Shown here piece by piece: positions 45,921 to 46,358 of a DNA stretch of 46,358 nt. Each line of letters opens with the position of its first letter. Position 1 is the stretch's first letter. Both the position numbers and the translations under genes were made by a program. The stretch is from Rubrivivax sp. (GTDB taxonomy: Bacteria; Pseudomonadota; Gammaproteobacteria; Burkholderiales; Burkholderiaceae_C), in NCBI GenBank assembly GCA_020852865.1, contig JADYZZ010000001.1, forward strand, positions 1 to 46,358. The letters are read 5' to 3'. The notes under the pieces were generated by a model. That model saw only the letters and a list, made by a program, of their open reading frames with translations, had not been told where the DNA came from and did no database searches.

Positions 45921-46174
45921 AATCATGCCGGACCCGACCGGACGGCCGTCGCGCGCGCACCCGACCCCTGCCGGGACCCGGGCCGGGCCTTCGACCGCGT
46001 GCAGGCGTCTCCGGGGTGAAACCCTAGAATCCGCGGCGCGCGCAGGCGGGGCCCCACGCGGAGGTGATTCGTATCTTCACAGGCTCGGCGCGCGCGAGCG
46101 GCCGATGTGCACAGACGCTGTGGGCACCTTGGAGATTGCGTGCATCGCTGTGTACATGACGGGGTTCCTGGGTG
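45921..46174. other. Intergenic region upstream of prfC
   Basis: No gene is seen. It contains TAGAAT at 46025-46030 and the pair TTGGAG (46129) / TGTACA (46151, 16-base spacing) as weak promoter candidates, and half of the palindromic repeat at 46064-46086. Confidence 0.3.
46064..46086 (+). repeat. Dispersed palindromic repeat, copy 5 (right arm only)
   Basis: GTGATTCGTATCTTCACAGG followed by CTC matches the right arm of copy 2 (TGATTCACATGTTCACAGGC). The left arm is missing. Unlike the other copies it does not touch a stop codon and lies upstream of prfC. Confidence 0.55.
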
Positions 46175-46358
46175 ATGTCGAACGAGCAAGTCGTCAATGA
46201 AGTCAAGCGCCGACGCACGTTCGCGATCATCTCCCACCCCGACGCCGGCAAGACCACGCTCACCGAGAAGCTGCTGCTGTTCTCGGGCGCGATCCAGATC
46301 GCCGGCAGCGTGAAGGCACGCAAGGCCAGCCGCCACGCCACCAGCGACTGGATGGAGA
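46175..46358 (+). CDS. prfC: Peptide chain release factor 3, 5' part
   Basis: The first 61 residues of RF3, a GTPase that recycles RF1 and RF2 after termination. The frame reads [20 protein letters not shown], the P-loop [18 protein letters not shown] and [20 protein letters not shown], ending with WME at the window edge. The GAGKT-type P-loop is HPDAGKTT, the RF3 form. The gene continues beyond the window. Confidence 0.95.
   Translation, partial: MSNEQVVNEVKRRRTFAIISHPDAGKTTLTEKLLLFSGAIQIAGSVKARKASRHATSDWME

Overview
The window is about 72% GC and its genes point to a betaproteobacterium of the order Burkholderiales: a GTP-dependent PEP carboxykinase, OxyR with Cys199/Cys208, queA-tgt next to a divergent recG, a DUF2249 protein, and many solute-binding ABC systems. 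This assignment is inference from gene content; there is no rRNA in the window. No tRNA, rRNA or CRISPR array was recognised.

Bases 1-3500 are an accessory region of lower and more variable GC. It reads as a fragment of an integron gene-cassette array. There are two attC-like sites (121-197 and 3029-3106) and a third split by an IS remnant (1910-1950 plus 2430-2436). Two cassettes pass the internal core-site test, in which the start of the cassette is the reverse complement of its own R'' core. One carries an extra RsgA GTPase; the other carries a reversed ParE-type toxin with a frameshifted antitoxin. The end of a HigA-type antitoxin lies at the left edge. Two IS110-family 5' remnants, about 96% identical over 232 bp, each stop exactly at a cassette core site. 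An IS66 tnpB fragment and an unrelated IS110 C-terminal fragment complete the debris. No integrase gene is in the window.

The rest looks like ordinary chromosome. At 3784-6407 lies a sulfur operon (DsrE, TusA, SQR-like flavoprotein, DUF1641 protein with a threefold 60-residue repeat). At 6571-13586 there is a nitrate/sulfonate-type ABC transporter split into two blocks by a DUF2249 gene, a DksA/TraR zinc-finger gene and a sterol-desaturase-family gene, followed by a PhoX-like protein. On the minus strand at 13674-16573 are a methylmalonate-semialdehyde dehydrogenase and an O-acetylhomoserine sulfhydrylase. A plus-strand operon at 16709-24726 joins a uroporphyrinogen-decarboxylase-family protein, a complete oligopeptide-type ABC importer and an amidase.

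From 24808 to 38325 come housekeeping genes: UPF0149, CBS and universal stress proteins, metallophosphoesterase, pckG, a MOSC protein, rlmJ, tgt, queA, recG, a DedA protein and oxyR. From 45832 down to 38346 the minus strand carries a tightly packed unit: TetR regulator, membrane-fusion protein, FtsX-type permease and ATPase (each overlapping or abutting the next), then an LGT-like/TlpA fusion, a methyltransferase, a DUF202 protein, a class II glutamine amidotransferase and a hypothetical membrane protein. The window ends inside prfC.

A dispersed palindromic repeat related to TGAGAGCCTGTGAA recurs at least five times. In four copies its outer TGA is the stop codon of the adjacent gene.
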